Below, piece by piece: positions 17,390 to 26,020 of a stretch of 64,000 nt of DNA. The DNA is from Fibrobacter sp. UBA4297 (lineage in GTDB: Bacteria > Fibrobacterota > Fibrobacteria > Fibrobacterales > Fibrobacteraceae): positions 62,001 to 126,000 of the forward strand of contig NZ_DGUZ01000006.1 in the NCBI RefSeq assembly GCF_002394865.1, written 5' to 3'. The position numbers and the translations under genes were made by a program. The notes under the pieces are model-generated. The model ran no database searches and had not been told where the DNA came from. It was given only the letters and a program-made list of their open reading frames with translations. Numbering within the stretch: the stretch's first letter is position 1; every line of letters starts with the position of its first letter.

Positions 17390-18334
17390 TCAGATGAGCA
17401 TGTCTATTTCGCCGTTTTTCAGGCGACGCTTCTGATCTTCGCACCAGGACTTGTAATACTCCTCAAAGCCGTCAACGCCCCAACCAAACTCATCCTTGAC
17501 CTTCTTGGTCACCACGACGTTTTTGCCGGAACATTCAACCTTGTACAGCGGGTCATTGGAATCTTCGGCCTCTTCCTTTTGATCATAGCATTCTTCAGCA
17601 GCTTCTTCAGCGTCGGTAAACGTCATCTTTCGAACACCTACCGGCGTGCCACTTTCAAACGAAGTAGTCTCCTCAAAACCAAGGCCCTTATAGGACTGGA
17701 GGATTGTAACGGTTTTGCCGGAACGGGATACTTCGCACTTATAGCCGCCAATATCGACAATCGTGGATGAGGGATCGGTCGATGAAGAAGGATTGGACGA
17801 TGCCGAATAATTCTTTGCCCAGACCTTGAATTCTTCACAGTTTTCCCTGAAATCGGCTTCATATTCGCTCAGGTCGCCCTCATCTACTTCTTCAACAAAA
17901 ATCTTGTTGCCAGAGCAGGTCACCTTCATGGAGCCATCCAGCCAATGGCTAGCCTCCTCTTTATTTTTTTGACACTCGTCAGCAGCAGTCGCGTTGTCGG
18001 CATACCAGTATTCCGACGTGATGCTTGAATAACGCGAACCGTTCTTGACTGCGGTCGAGGTATAGGTCCCCACACCGGGTAACGTCTGCACTGTGGTTAC
18101 GGAATTAGCAGTCGTAGTAACCGTGCAAGACGGCTCGCCCGCATCGACGACCGGGATATTTTGATTTTCCTGATTTTGGACAAAGCCATTAGCCGGATCT
18201 CCACCAACCGGATCAACAACAGCCTGGTTTCCTGTATCCGGCGTAGACGGGGTATTGCTAGATGTCGGGCTGCTGCCATCATCGCAAGCGGTCATGGCAA
18301 ACATGAACGCCGATGCAAGAATAAGTTTTTTCAT
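17390..18334 (-). CDS. Lipoprotein with two internal Cys-containing repeats
   Basis: 314 residues. The signal MKKLILASAFMFAMTACDDG has a lipobox TAC at position 17. A Ser/Thr/Pro linker leads into two tandem copies of a domain of about 105 residues, roughly 69-175 and 195-305. Each has the same layout of four cysteines: an opening C-x-V, an EC (AADECQKNKEEA; AAEECYDQKEEA), a V-x-CSGK strand and a final CE/CED. The pattern suggests two disulfides per copy. Linkers are rich in SSS/SSTDPSS, as in many Fibrobacter surface proteins. The function is unknown. Confidence 0.75.
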   Translation of the reverse strand: MKKLILASAFMFAMTACDDGSSPTSSNTPSTPDTGNQAVVDPVGGDPANGFVQNQENQNIPVVDAGEPSCTVTTTANSVTTVQTLPGVGTYTSTAVKNGSRYSSITSEYWYADNATAADECQKNKEEASHWLDGSMKVTCSGNKIFVEEVDEGDLSEYEADFRENCEEFKVWAKNYSASSNPSSSTDPSSTIVDIGGYKCEVSRSGKTVTILQSYKGLGFEETTSFESGTPVGVRKMTFTDAEEAAEECYDQKEEAEDSNDPLYKVECSGKNVVVTKKVKDEFGWGVDGFEEYYKSWCEDQKRRLKNGEIDMLI

Positions 18335-18513
18335 AAAATTTTCTCCACATTAATTTTTAGAGCAATGTAGCAAAGATTTTTTTGAAAAGCAATCGAAATT
18401 TCGCACAAACAAACACTTAAAGGGGCAGGGTTCATCTAGAGGAGGTCCGAAAAGAACGCCGTTATCTAGTTTACGGAGCTTGGGCTATACGGGGTAAAAT
18501 CTATATTTGGGAT

Positions 18514-19827
18514 ATGCCTACAAAAAAGCCCAAAGTATTTGTCGTGCATCTCGGATGCGCTAAAAACCAGGTCGATGCGGAAAACCTCGTCGGCGAAATG
18601 CTCCATGCAGGTTTTGCGACCTGTGATACCGCCGGGAAGGCGGACTACATCCTCGTGAACACATGCGGTTTTATCGAAGCCGCTAAGGAAGAATCCATCA
18701 ACGCGATTCTTGCCCAGGCCAAAGCCAAGAAGGCAAAGCAGAAGCTGATTGTATCGGGATGCCTGAGCGGCCGCTATGGCGAAGAGATGATGAAGGAACT
18801 GCCCGAGGTGGACTACTGGGTCGGCACGTACAAGCCGGGCGAACTTTTGAAGAAGATGGGCATTGTCGCTCCGCAGAGCTGTGACGCCGAGAACCTCCCC
18901 CGCATGAACTTGGGAGGATTTAGCCACCACGCTTATCTGAAAATTGCGGAAGGCTGCAACCGCCGCTGCGCCTACTGCGCCATCCCACTCATCCGCGGCA
19001 AGCAGGATTCTCGCTCTATCGAAGACATCGTCGCAGAGGCAAAGGACCTCGAAGCGCAGGGCGTCAAGGAAATTACTTTGATTGCACAGGACACGACTTA
19101 CTTTGGACGTGAAAAGGGCAAAAAAGGCGGCACGCTTGTTGAACTTTTGCGCGCTCTGCTTGACAACACGAACATCCCGTGGATTCGCATGCTTTACTGG
19201 TATCCGATGTTTGTGGACGATGAACTTCTGGACTTGATGGCAAAGGAACCGCGCCTCGTGAAGTACGTCGATATGCCCATCCAGCACGCCAGCGACAAGA
19301 TGCTGAAGCTCATGAAGCGCAATTACCGCAAAAAGGAACTTGTCAAACTGTTGCACAAGATCCGCGAACGCATTCCGGGCGTGACGCTCCGTAGTACTGT
19401 GCTCGTCGGGTTCCCCGGCGAAACGCACGAAGACTTCGAAGAGCTGATGGAACTTTTGCAAGACGTGCAATTTGACCACCTGGGCGGATTTGTGTTCAGC
19501 CCAGAGGAAGGTACTCCCGTGATGGAAATGGACCTCCCCGCCGTGGACGAAAGCGACGCCCGCGCAAGGCTCGAAGCAGTCACGGACTACCAGGAAGAAC
19601 TCGCCGCCGAATACGCCGAGAACATGATTGGAAAGACAGTCAAGATTATCATCGACCAGGTCGCTGAAGAAAGCGAATACCACTTCTATGGCCGCACGGA
19701 AGGCAACTCGATGGAAAACGACGATATCGTGAAAGTCATCGAGGGCGATGGCGACGTAGGAGAATTCCACAACGCACTTGTCGTGGATGCCGAACCGCAT
19801 GAACTTGTGGTGAAGATTGTGGATTAG
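18514..19827 (+). CDS. rimO: Ribosomal protein uS12 methylthiotransferase
   Basis: 437 residues, the usual RimO length. The N-terminal MTTase domain has VVHLGCAKNQVDAENLVGEM and LVNTCGFIEAAKEES with its cluster cysteines. The radical-SAM motif is CNRRCAYCAIP, in EGCNRRCAYC. A TRAM domain forms the last 65 residues. The GC-KNxVD(S/A)E motif separates RimO from MiaB. The enzyme adds a methylthio group to the conserved aspartate of ribosomal protein S12. It is a single-gene unit; a heptad repeat array begins right at the stop codon. The opposite strand is also open over almost the whole gene but is a codon-bias shadow. Confidence 0.95.
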   Translation: MPTKKPKVFVVHLGCAKNQVDAENLVGEMLHAGFATCDTAGKADYILVNTCGFIEAAKEESINAILAQAKAKKAKQKLIVSGCLSGRYGEEMMKELPEVDYWVGTYKPGELLKKMGIVAPQSCDAENLPRMNLGGFSHHAYLKIAEGCNRRCAYCAIPLIRGKQDSRSIEDIVAEAKDLEAQGVKEITLIAQDTTYFGREKGKKGGTLVELLRALLDNTNIPWIRMLYWYPMFVDDELLDLMAKEPRLVKYVDMPIQHASDKMLKLMKRNYRKKELVKLLHKIRERIPGVTLRSTVLVGFPGETHEDFEELMELLQDVQFDHLGGFVFSPEEGTPVMEMDLPAVDESDARARLEAVTDYQEELAAEYAENMIGKTVKIIIDQVAEESEYHFYGRTEGNSMENDDIVKVIEGDGDVGEFHNALVVDAEPHELVVKIVD

Positions 19828-19863
19828 GAGTTAGTGATTAGTGGTTAGTGGTTAGTGGTTAGG
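19827..19863. repeat. Heptad array, unit TTAGTGG
   Basis: About five copies of the 7-bp unit (GTGATTAGTGGTTAGTGGTT and onward) begin directly after the rimO stop. The partner array on the other strand is at 19897-19968. Confidence 0.8.
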
Positions 19864-19896
19864 ATTGCAATAAGAACGTTCTTTTTACATTCCTGT

Positions 19897-19968
19897 TTAC
19901 TAGCCACTGTTTACTAATCACTAAATTCATTCCTGTTTACTAACCACTTTTTACTAACCACTTTTTCT
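19897..19968. repeat. Inverted heptad copies (CCACTNNTTACTAA)
   Basis: Repeated TTTACTAACCACT-like and ACTAATCACTA units, reverse-complementary to the array at 19827-19863. The pair could fold into an imperfect stem in the rimO 3' region. Confidence 0.65.
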
Positions 19969-20012
19969 TCTCTCGTCTAAATTATTATATTATACCCGCC
20001 TTAAAGGCTCAC

Positions 20013-20084
20013 GCCCGTGTATCACAATGGATAGTGTCCTTCCCTCCGAAGGAAGGTATTCCGGTTCGATTCCGGACATGGGTA
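20013..20084 (+). tRNA. tRNA-Arg, anticodon CCG
   Basis: A 72-base cloverleaf. The acceptor arm is GCCCGTG pairing with CATGGGT, with discriminator A at 20084. The anticodon stem is CTTCC/GGAAG with loop CTCCGAA, placing CCG at 20046-20048. The T arm is TCCGG-TTCGATT-CCGGA. The D arm carries the GG of ATGGAT. CCA is not encoded. It decodes CGG arginine codons. Confidence 0.95.
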
Positions 20085-20096
20085 TTAAAAGCAAAC

Positions 20097-20133
20097 AAAA
20101 AGCCCGCCGTTCCTTTGAACTGGCGGGCTTTTT
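20097..20133. terminator. Bidirectional terminator
   Basis: The stem AAAAAGCCCGCC pairs with GGCGGGCTTTTT and has A and T runs on both sides. It serves the tRNA on the plus strand and the converging outer-membrane protein gene on the minus strand. Confidence 0.92.
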
Positions 20134-20150
20134 CGCATTTACGCTAGCAA

Positions 20151-21134
20151 CTACTTGGCGTTCCTGCGTTCCTTTTCACGCTGGCGACGGCGCTTTTCGG
20201 TATCATCCGGGAAGAATTCCGGGAAGGCGTAACCGATGGTAATGCCAAACACGATGCCCGTCTTGCTCATGCCATCCTTATTCACGACACGGGAAGCATA
20301 GGTATCGACTGCAGATGTTCTAGAGTCCACAGTTTTCTTGTAGCTCGGGTTGTTTTCCGGAGCCTTTCCGAGATCCGGCGCGTAGTACATACCGAAGGAG
20401 AACTGGAGATAGTACCATTCGTTCGTGAGGTAAGAAATCAACACGTCGAACTGGAAACCATTCACAGAAATAAGCTTGCGGACGTTGTTTTCCGGTTCCA
20501 TATCGTGGTCAAAGTAGACCGTACCATAAGAAGCGGACAAGCCCAAGTGGATAGGAATCTTCGGGAAGAAGTAGTAGTTCAAGCCGACCTTATAGCCCGT
20601 ACCGCCTTCAAGCTGCCAGTATTCAAACTCGCTGTCCTTGACCTTCGGCAAGAAGCCATAAGATGCATAGGCGCCAACATGCCAACGGGTGATGTATTCG
20701 GCACCGATACCAAAGCCCATACCCATGCCAGATTCGCCCATGAACGGCATGCGGGAACCAAGGCCCATTTCGAAAATAAGGCGGTCCTTGAGCCAGTCAC
20801 GGCGGCGTTCGGAGTTTGCATATTCATCCAGACGCTGCTCTTCTTCGAACTTTTTACGAGCGAGAAAATCCTTGCGCTGTGCGGCATTCATACCTGCCAT
20901 AGACGCTTCGACGTTTTCTTCTTCTTCGTCTTCATCGGAAACCTTGGCTGCCGGAGCCGCAGTTTCGGCAACAGACATAAAGCCATCATCAGCATCAGCC
21001 GAGGCTGCAGGAGCTTCAACGGTCTGTTCAGCAACAGGAGTTGCCTTCTTGGATTTCGCTTTACGCGCTTTTGCAGGGGCAGCCCATGCAACTAAACTCG
21101 AGAGACACAACAACAACAACAATTTTTTCAGCAT
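20151..21134 (-). CDS. Exported protein with Lys/Ala/Glu linker and outer-membrane barrel
   Basis: 327 residues. The signal peptide MLKKLLLLLCLSSLVAWAAP is followed by a very charged low-complexity stretch (KARKAKSKKATP; EDEEEEN) to about residue 85 and a helical AQRKDFLARKKFEEE segment. From about residue 115 the sequence becomes a beta-barrel (FEMGLGSRMPFMG, GFGIGAEYITRWHVGAYASY, GLSASYGTVYFDHD), ending in a basic tail RRRQREKERRNAK. It resembles other small porin-like proteins of the genus. The function is unknown. Confidence 0.72.
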   Translation of the reverse strand: MLKKLLLLLCLSSLVAWAAPAKARKAKSKKATPVAEQTVEAPAASADADDGFMSVAETAAPAAKVSDEDEEEENVEASMAGMNAAQRKDFLARKKFEEEQRLDEYANSERRRDWLKDRLIFEMGLGSRMPFMGESGMGMGFGIGAEYITRWHVGAYASYGFLPKVKDSEFEYWQLEGGTGYKVGLNYYFFPKIPIHLGLSASYGTVYFDHDMEPENNVRKLISVNGFQFDVLISYLTNEWYYLQFSFGMYYAPDLGKAPENNPSYKKTVDSRTSAVDTYASRVVNKDGMSKTGIVFGITIGYAFPEFFPDDTEKRRRQREKERRNAK

Positions 21135-21257
21135 TGAAAAAACCTCAAATAAATAACCACGCTTGGAATATAACTTATTATCTAAGTTTTTTTCAAAAAC
21201 TTCTTGTAAAAGTTGTTTTTTCGTTTGATTTTACATTTTCGTAAGGTTCAAATATGT

Positions 21258-22187
21258 CTATTTGACCTTCGTCAGCGTCGCCTTGATGCTCCCAAGCTTG
21301 ATTTCGCACTGCATGAGCACCGGAATCCGCTTGTCATCATCGGTAAACCAAATGAATATACGGCCACTGGAATTGAAAATGCCATCGCCATCGAGTACCG
21401 GTTCAACCTTAACGGTCTTGAACGAGCCAAGGTCCGTCTTGATAGTTTCCCTGCCATGGGTGACAACCTTGAGTTCATAGCGTTTTTTGCCGCTCACAGC
21501 CGAAAAACGCGAAGTTTCGCCAACTTTCAGAGGCATGGTCCGCACAAGATAAAAGGCAGACATGATGCTGTGTTCGAGGCCGGTAATGGTCACGGACGTA
21601 TCGGCAGAGCGCTTGACTTTGTGCTGGTCGGCATCCTTGAACACGGTATCGGAAAGCACAGCCCTCTTGGCATTGCGGTCAAAACGGATAAGCGACTTGT
21701 TGTGGAACGTCCCCTCGTGGAGGGACTTGCGGAACACGTCCGTCATAAGGCCCTTTTTGTGGACAAGAGTGTAAACCGTGTCATGGACGGGATAAAACTT
21801 ATTGACCGTCTTGTTGGCTGTTGCAAAAGTCAGGAATTCGGTCTTGCCGTCTTTACGAGGTTTGACCTCGAGCGTAGCATAGCCAGCCGTGATAAAGCCC
21901 CAGCTGAGTTCATATTCAAGGCGTTCGCCCTTCATCCACGGAGCATTGACTTCGGGAAGAGTTTGCCACTTGGGGAGCGAAGCTGAGGAAGAGGCCACGG
22001 AACTTGAAGATTGCACTACGCGAGCCGCCGCGCTTTGAGACTGCGCGTTGGATACTTGTGCAGGCAGAGACTGCGTTGCAGGCTGGGACTGCGCGGACGA
22101 AGACGAAACCGAGGTTTCCGCCGCCATAGATGAAATCGATAAAGTAAGCGCAAACAACAAAACACTTTTCAAAGCACGATAAAACAT
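21258..22187 (-). CDS. DUF3108 periplasmic protein
   Basis: 309 residues from the ATG at 22187; an in-frame TTG at 22196 is possible but weaker. A signal peptide ends near SSMAAE. A Ser/Gln/Ala-rich linker (residues about 25-75) precedes the DUF3108 domain, recognised by GERLEYELSWGFITAGYATL, the central HDTVYTLVHKKG strand and the closing IWFTDDDKRIPVLMQCEI. DUF3108 proteins form a beta-sandwich of unproven function in the envelope. The next gene downstream is 123 bases away, so operon membership is uncertain. Confidence 0.82.
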   Translation of the reverse strand: MFYRALKSVLLFALTLSISSMAAETSVSSSSAQSQPATQSLPAQVSNAQSQSAAARVVQSSSSVASSSASLPKWQTLPEVNAPWMKGERLEYELSWGFITAGYATLEVKPRKDGKTEFLTFATANKTVNKFYPVHDTVYTLVHKKGLMTDVFRKSLHEGTFHNKSLIRFDRNAKRAVLSDTVFKDADQHKVKRSADTSVTITGLEHSIMSAFYLVRTMPLKVGETSRFSAVSGKKRYELKVVTHGRETIKTDLGSFKTVKVEPVLDGDGIFNSSGRIFIWFTDDDKRIPVLMQCEIKLGSIKATLTKVK

Positions 22188-22254
22188 AGGCCCCAATACT
22201 CTTTTAATGGATAAAATTTAAGATAAGGACAATATATAAAAGTAGGGATTCGTT

Positions 22255-22275
22255 AGACGAGAGACGAGAGACGAG
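22255..22275. repeat. Heptad array, unit AGACGAG
   Basis: Three exact tandem copies of AGACGAG, followed by the degenerate AGATGAA. It has the same 7-bp period as the GTGGTTA arrays but an unrelated unit. Single AGACGAG copies also occur near 11876 and, inverted, near 19974. Confidence 0.85.
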
Positions 22276-22364
22276 AGATGAAAGTTTTTTGATGAAAAGT
22301 AAGATATAAGAGACGGAAGGGGACAAAAAACGCCAGCAGGATGCCGGCGAATGAAGTTAATTGT

Positions 22365-22402
22365 TATTGGTCAATGGTCATTGGTCATTGGTTAATGGCT
22401 AA
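22365..22402. repeat. Heptad array, unit TTGGTCA
   Basis: About five 7-bp copies (ATTGGTCAATGGTCATTGGT and onward), slowly degenerating into GGTTAATGGCTAA. Confidence 0.75.
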
Positions 22403-22584
22403 TAACGCAATTTAACGCTTTTGGAGCTTGTTTTAAAAAAAAGTATTAGAGGTTGATTTTAGGTATTAAGCTCTTTATAATCGCACCTTCGGTGCAACTT
22501 TCATGAGAAACGCACCGCAGGCGCATGCTCAGAGGGAGCGGAGCGCGACTATAGCACAGCCTACTTCCTACCGACTACTTCTAA

Positions 22585-23064
22585 CTAGCCTTCGATGTCA
22601 CCGAGGCCCTTGCGGTAAGCGATGAGCTTTTCCTTGACGCTTGCGTCAGAGAGGGCGACGATGTGGGCGGCGAGGTAACCGGCATTCTTGCCGTTGCCGA
22701 TGCCGACCGTGGCCACCGGGATTCCCGGGGGCATCTGCACGATGGAGTGCAGGGCATCGACGCCGTTGAGCGGGCCGCCGGCGCAGGGCAGGCCAATGAC
22801 CGGAAGAATCGTGTGCCCTGCGAGCACGCCCGGGAGGGCTGCAGCGAGGCCAGCAACACCGATGAGGACCTGGAGGCCTCGCCCGGCGGCTTCGCGAGCA
22901 TACTTCGCTGTGGCGTTCGGGGTGCGGTGTGCCGAGAGAATGTTGAATTCCCACACGATGCCGAAGCTGTCGAGCACGGCGGTGATCTTGTCTACAGTTT
23001 CCTGGTCGGACTTGCTACCCGCAACGATACCGACCTTTGCATTCGGAACTTCATTAATCTGCAT
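22585..23064 (-). CDS. purE: N5-carboxyaminoimidazole ribonucleotide mutase
   Basis: 159 residues. The phosphate-binding loop VGIVAGSKSDQETV, the SAHRTPNATAKYA motif with the catalytic His, and LNGVDALHSIVQMPPGIPVA are diagnostic of bacterial PurE, which converts N5-CAIR to CAIR in purine synthesis. The GAGLAAALPGVLAGHT region fits the class I mutase rather than the class II carboxylase. It follows purD by 119 bases with a dispersed repeat in between. Confidence 0.95.
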   Translation of the reverse strand: MQINEVPNAKVGIVAGSKSDQETVDKITAVLDSFGIVWEFNILSAHRTPNATAKYAREAAGRGLQVLIGVAGLAAALPGVLAGHTILPVIGLPCAGGPLNGVDALHSIVQMPPGIPVATVGIGNGKNAGYLAAHIVALSDASVKEKLIAYRKGLGDIEG

Positions 23065-23127
23065 ATTTAAGTTTCCTTGTTCAAATCATACAACAGAGCG
23101 CTTTCGATAAGCAAAACGTCCTTAAGC

Positions 23128-23168
23128 AAGAGATCCTTCGACTTCACTTCGTTTCGCTCAGGATGACA
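23128..23168 (+). repeat. Dispersed element ending CTCAGGATGACAC
   Basis: A TTCGACTTCACTTCGTTTCG stretch followed by CTCAGGATGACAC, located between purD and purE. It belongs to the same family as the copies at 39629 and 46100. Confidence 0.7.
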
Positions 23169-23183
23169 CGTTTGGGGATTTTC

Positions 23184-24470
23184 TTACTTTTTCGCCAGTC
23201 GGGCCAAGCCCTTCTTGCCGATGTCCTTGCGGTAGAACTTGCCTTCGAACTGAACCTTCTCGGCGGCTTCGTAAGCGATGTCGAGAGCGGCCTGGAGCGT
23301 TTCGCCATGGCCCACCACACCGAACACGCGGCCACCGTTCGTGACCAGCTTGCCATCGACCATCTTGGTACCGGCATGGAGCACCTGGGCGCCGTTCTTT
23401 TCGGCTTCTTCGATACCCGTCACGACCTTGCCCTTTTCGTAGGAACCCGGATAACCCTTGCTAGCGAGCACCACGATTGCGGAGCTGCCCTTCGGAGCCT
23501 TCGGGGCACCGAGCTTGGCGAGTTCGCCCTTTTCGGCAGCGTCGAACAATGCGAGCACGTCGCCGTCGTAGAGCGGGAGCACAATCTGGCATTCGGGGTC
23601 GCCGAGGCGGCAGTTGTATTCCACGACCTTCGGGCCCTTCGCAGTCACCATGATGCCCACGTAGAGCACGCCCGTGTAAGGCTTGCCTTCGGCGGCCATG
23701 CCCTTGAGGGTCGGTTCGATAATCGTCTTTTTCACTTCGTCGAGGAGAGCGTCCGTCACCACCGGAGCCGGGCTGTAGGCGCCCATTCCACCAGTGTTCG
23801 GGCCCTTGTCGTCGTCAAAGACGCGCTTGTGGTCCTGGGCAGAAGAGAGAATCACGTAGTCCTTGCCGTCGCAAACCACGAAGATGGAGGCTTCTTCGCC
23901 GTCCATGAATTCTTCGATCACAACCGTCTTGCCGGATTCGCCGAACACCGCCTTGTCGCCGAGCATTTCCTCGACAGCGTCGTTCGCTTCCTTGTCGGTC
24001 ATGCAGACGATGGCGCCCTTGCCTGCAGCGAGGCCCGACGCCTTCACCACGATCGGAGCCGGGTGTTCGGCAAGGAACTTCTTGGCGGAGGCGAGATCGG
24101 TGAAGGTTTCGAAGGCTGCCGTCGGCACGTTGTACTTCTTCATGATATCCTTGCTGAAAGCCTTGGAGCCTTCGAGCGCGGCAGCAGCAGCAGTCGGGCC
24201 GAAAGCGCGCAGCCCGCGACGGCGGAATTCATCCACCACGCCCGCGACCAGCGGAATTTCGGGGCCGATAATCGCGAGGTCAATCTTTTCGGCAACCGCG
24301 AGGTCAGCGATTGCCTTCGGGTCGGCCACATCCACCGGCACGCACTTGCCGAGGTTAGCCATGCCCGGGTTGCCCGGAGCGCACACGAGATTGTCGCACA
24401 GCGGCGACTTCTTGACTGCAAGAGCGATGGCATGTTCGCGACCACCGCTACCAACGACGAGAATATTCAT
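23184..24470 (-). CDS. purD: Phosphoribosylamine-glycine ligase
   Basis: 428 residues, the usual GARS length. It starts with MNILVVGSGGREHAIALAVK, has the ATP-grasp lid (PIVVKASGLAAGKGAIVCM) and the GPNTGGMGAYSP and YNCRLGDPECQ metal/ATP motifs. The enzyme joins glycine to 5-phosphoribosylamine, the second step of purine synthesis. AAGGA lies about eight bases before the ATG. purE lies next on the same strand. Confidence 0.96.
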   Translation of the reverse strand: MNILVVGSGGREHAIALAVKKSPLCDNLVCAPGNPGMANLGKCVPVDVADPKAIADLAVAEKIDLAIIGPEIPLVAGVVDEFRRRGLRAFGPTAAAAALEGSKAFSKDIMKKYNVPTAAFETFTDLASAKKFLAEHPAPIVVKASGLAAGKGAIVCMTDKEANDAVEEMLGDKAVFGESGKTVVIEEFMDGEEASIFVVCDGKDYVILSSAQDHKRVFDDDKGPNTGGMGAYSPAPVVTDALLDEVKKTIIEPTLKGMAAEGKPYTGVLYVGIMVTAKGPKVVEYNCRLGDPECQIVLPLYDGDVLALFDAAEKGELAKLGAPKAPKGSSAIVVLASKGYPGSYEKGKVVTGIEEAEKNGAQVLHAGTKMVDGKLVTNGGRVFGVVGHGETLQAALDIAYEAAEKVQFEGKFYRKDIGKKGLARLAKK

Positions 24471-24664
24471 AAGCGAGTCCTTATACTTGTACGGGGGAAA
24501 ATGTAGAAAAATGCAGAGAGCGAGAAAAAGTCACCCACGCGACAAGCCCTTAATTCATTATCTCCCAAAGGCCGTCTTTTAACAATACGCAGAGTTAAGC
24601 CCCGCTTTTTACTAATTGTATGATGCCGGCGTTGGCAAAATGGTTCTCGACAATCTCTGAAACC

Positions 24665-25843
24665 TTAGCTTTTTGCTTTACTTCTTTTCTTTAAATTTCC
24701 GTATTGCTCAATAAACTGTTCCTTTTGCATTTCAATCTCGCGAGCCAGAATTTCCTTAGAAGGAATGTAGGTCAGATATTTTGCTGCATACATGCGTTTA
24801 TTTATTGCAAGTGTTGAAAAACGAGCGACATCGGCATTAGTGTCTGAACAGAGAATTATGCCAATTGTCGGGTTATCTCCTTCGGTCTTTTTGTAAGTGT
24901 CGTAGAGCTTGAGATACATATCCATTTGCCCGACATCTTCGTACGATATTTTTCTTGTTTTCAAGTCTATCAAAACAAAACATTTCAGCATGTAATTGTA
25001 AAACACCAAGTCAATATAATAGTCGTCATCTTCTGTATGAATATGTTGCTGACGACCAACAAAAGCATAGCCTTTCCCCATTTCCATCAGGAATTTTTGC
25101 AAGTGATTCAAAATCGCATTTTCCAACGTTGACTCAGTCACCGCAGCATCCTGATTTACTCCAAGAAATTCTGCAATCAAAGGATTCTTGATAAACTCCG
25201 AACGCTCCTTCTGATAATCGGCCGTCAGTTTTTTCATTTCCTTGACAACGGTAGCCTTTTTGGCCTTGGGCGTTTGCATTAACCGATAGTAATATTGAGA
25301 CGCAATATTCCGCTTCAGGGTGCGATAATCCCATTGTTGCGAGGCGGTTTCCTGCATATACCACATTCGAGCTTCGAGGTCAGAGACACGCATAAGGCAT
25401 TCGTAATGGCTCCATGACAATTGGGTAGGCAGAGCCTGCCTTATTTCCTCACTTTCAAAAAGGGCAGGCAATGCCTGCCCTTTTGCAGCAATCGCTTTCT
25501 TAAACTCTACAGGCAGAGTTTGAAATACCTGTAAATCCTGAAAATTAAGATAAAACTTCCTATAACTTTTTAACGATGCGATCGAGAAACCCTTTCCGAA
25601 TTCAGCAGTTAAATTTTCGGAAGCCGTTTCAACAACATGTTTCCCATAATCAGCCCTCGCCTTTCCCTGCTGTTCCTGTTCCACAATTCGCCAGCCCAGT
25701 AGCCAATTGCAGGCGACCTGCATCAGATTTGCCGCACGAAAACTCATATTCCGTGCCGTAGAAACGATGCTCTTCAAATCCGTTATGAAGTCGGCGTTGA
25801 GGTTCGCGTTGCTCTTTGACGAAGCTAGTTTCTTTTTAGACAT
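24665..25843 (-). CDS. YhcG/DUF1016 PD-(D/E)XK nuclease
   Basis: 392 residues. The N-terminal DUF1016 helical domain is clear (LMQVACNWLLGWRIVEQEQQ, then GKARADYGKHVVETASENLT and SLKSYRKFYLNF). The C-terminal half is a PD-(D/E)XK nuclease: a YIDLVFYNYMLKCFVLIDLK core with Asp and the D-x-K lysine, then VGQMDMYLKLYDTY. YhcG-type proteins occur beside restriction systems and mobile DNA, and the family is thought to cut DNA. AAAGGAG is perfectly spaced from the ATG. It is the last intact gene of the defence island. Confidence 0.9.
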   Translation of the reverse strand: MSKKKLASSKSNANLNADFITDLKSIVSTARNMSFRAANLMQVACNWLLGWRIVEQEQQGKARADYGKHVVETASENLTAEFGKGFSIASLKSYRKFYLNFQDLQVFQTLPVEFKKAIAAKGQALPALFESEEIRQALPTQLSWSHYECLMRVSDLEARMWYMQETASQQWDYRTLKRNIASQYYYRLMQTPKAKKATVVKEMKKLTADYQKERSEFIKNPLIAEFLGVNQDAAVTESTLENAILNHLQKFLMEMGKGYAFVGRQQHIHTEDDDYYIDLVFYNYMLKCFVLIDLKTRKISYEDVGQMDMYLKLYDTYKKTEGDNPTIGIILCSDTNADVARFSTLAINKRMYAAKYLTYIPSKEILAREIEMQKEQFIEQYGNLKKRSKAKS

Positions 25844-25869
25844 AGTGGCTCCTTTGAAAAAAAGAAAAA

Positions 25870-25889
25870 CATTTGATAATCATCAAATG
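25870..25889. repeat. 8-bp inverted repeat upstream of the YhcG gene
   Basis: CATTTGAT-AATC-ATCAAATG, 27-46 bases before the YhcG start codon and within the 177-base spacer. It could be an operator or a weak hairpin. No other site of this sequence was noticed. Confidence 0.5.
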
Positions 25890-26020
25890 CCTTTCGGAGC
25901 CTGCACTATTAGGAACCGCAGCAGAAATGTAGATAATATTGGGATTCTGGCAAGAGGGGCAAGGAAATTTTACACTAGGCTCAGCCGCAGTTGTTCGGAA
26001 ATTCCGAACAGCTGACGAGA

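Larger units (their letters stand above)
22188..22584. other. Repeat-rich intergenic region
   Basis: 397 bases without a gene. It holds two heptad arrays (22255-22275 and 22365-22402), a small GCACC-TTC-GGTGC hairpin near 22488 with a related GCACCGCAGGCGC just after it, and otherwise AT-rich sequence. No ORF, tRNA or convincing promoter is visible. Confidence 0.6.

Noticed and set aside
18466..19800. 444-codon frame on the minus strand
   Set aside because: Antisense to rimO, whose motifs are complete.
19827..19968. Possible CRISPR or attachment site near the tRNA
   Set aside because: Units are seven bases with no unique spacers. No duplicated tRNA 3' end or integrase gene is visible.
20027..20242. 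71-codon frame over the tRNA
   Set aside because: Overlaps tRNA-Arg and its terminator.
23163..24506. 447-codon frame on the plus strand
   Set aside because: Antisense to purD.
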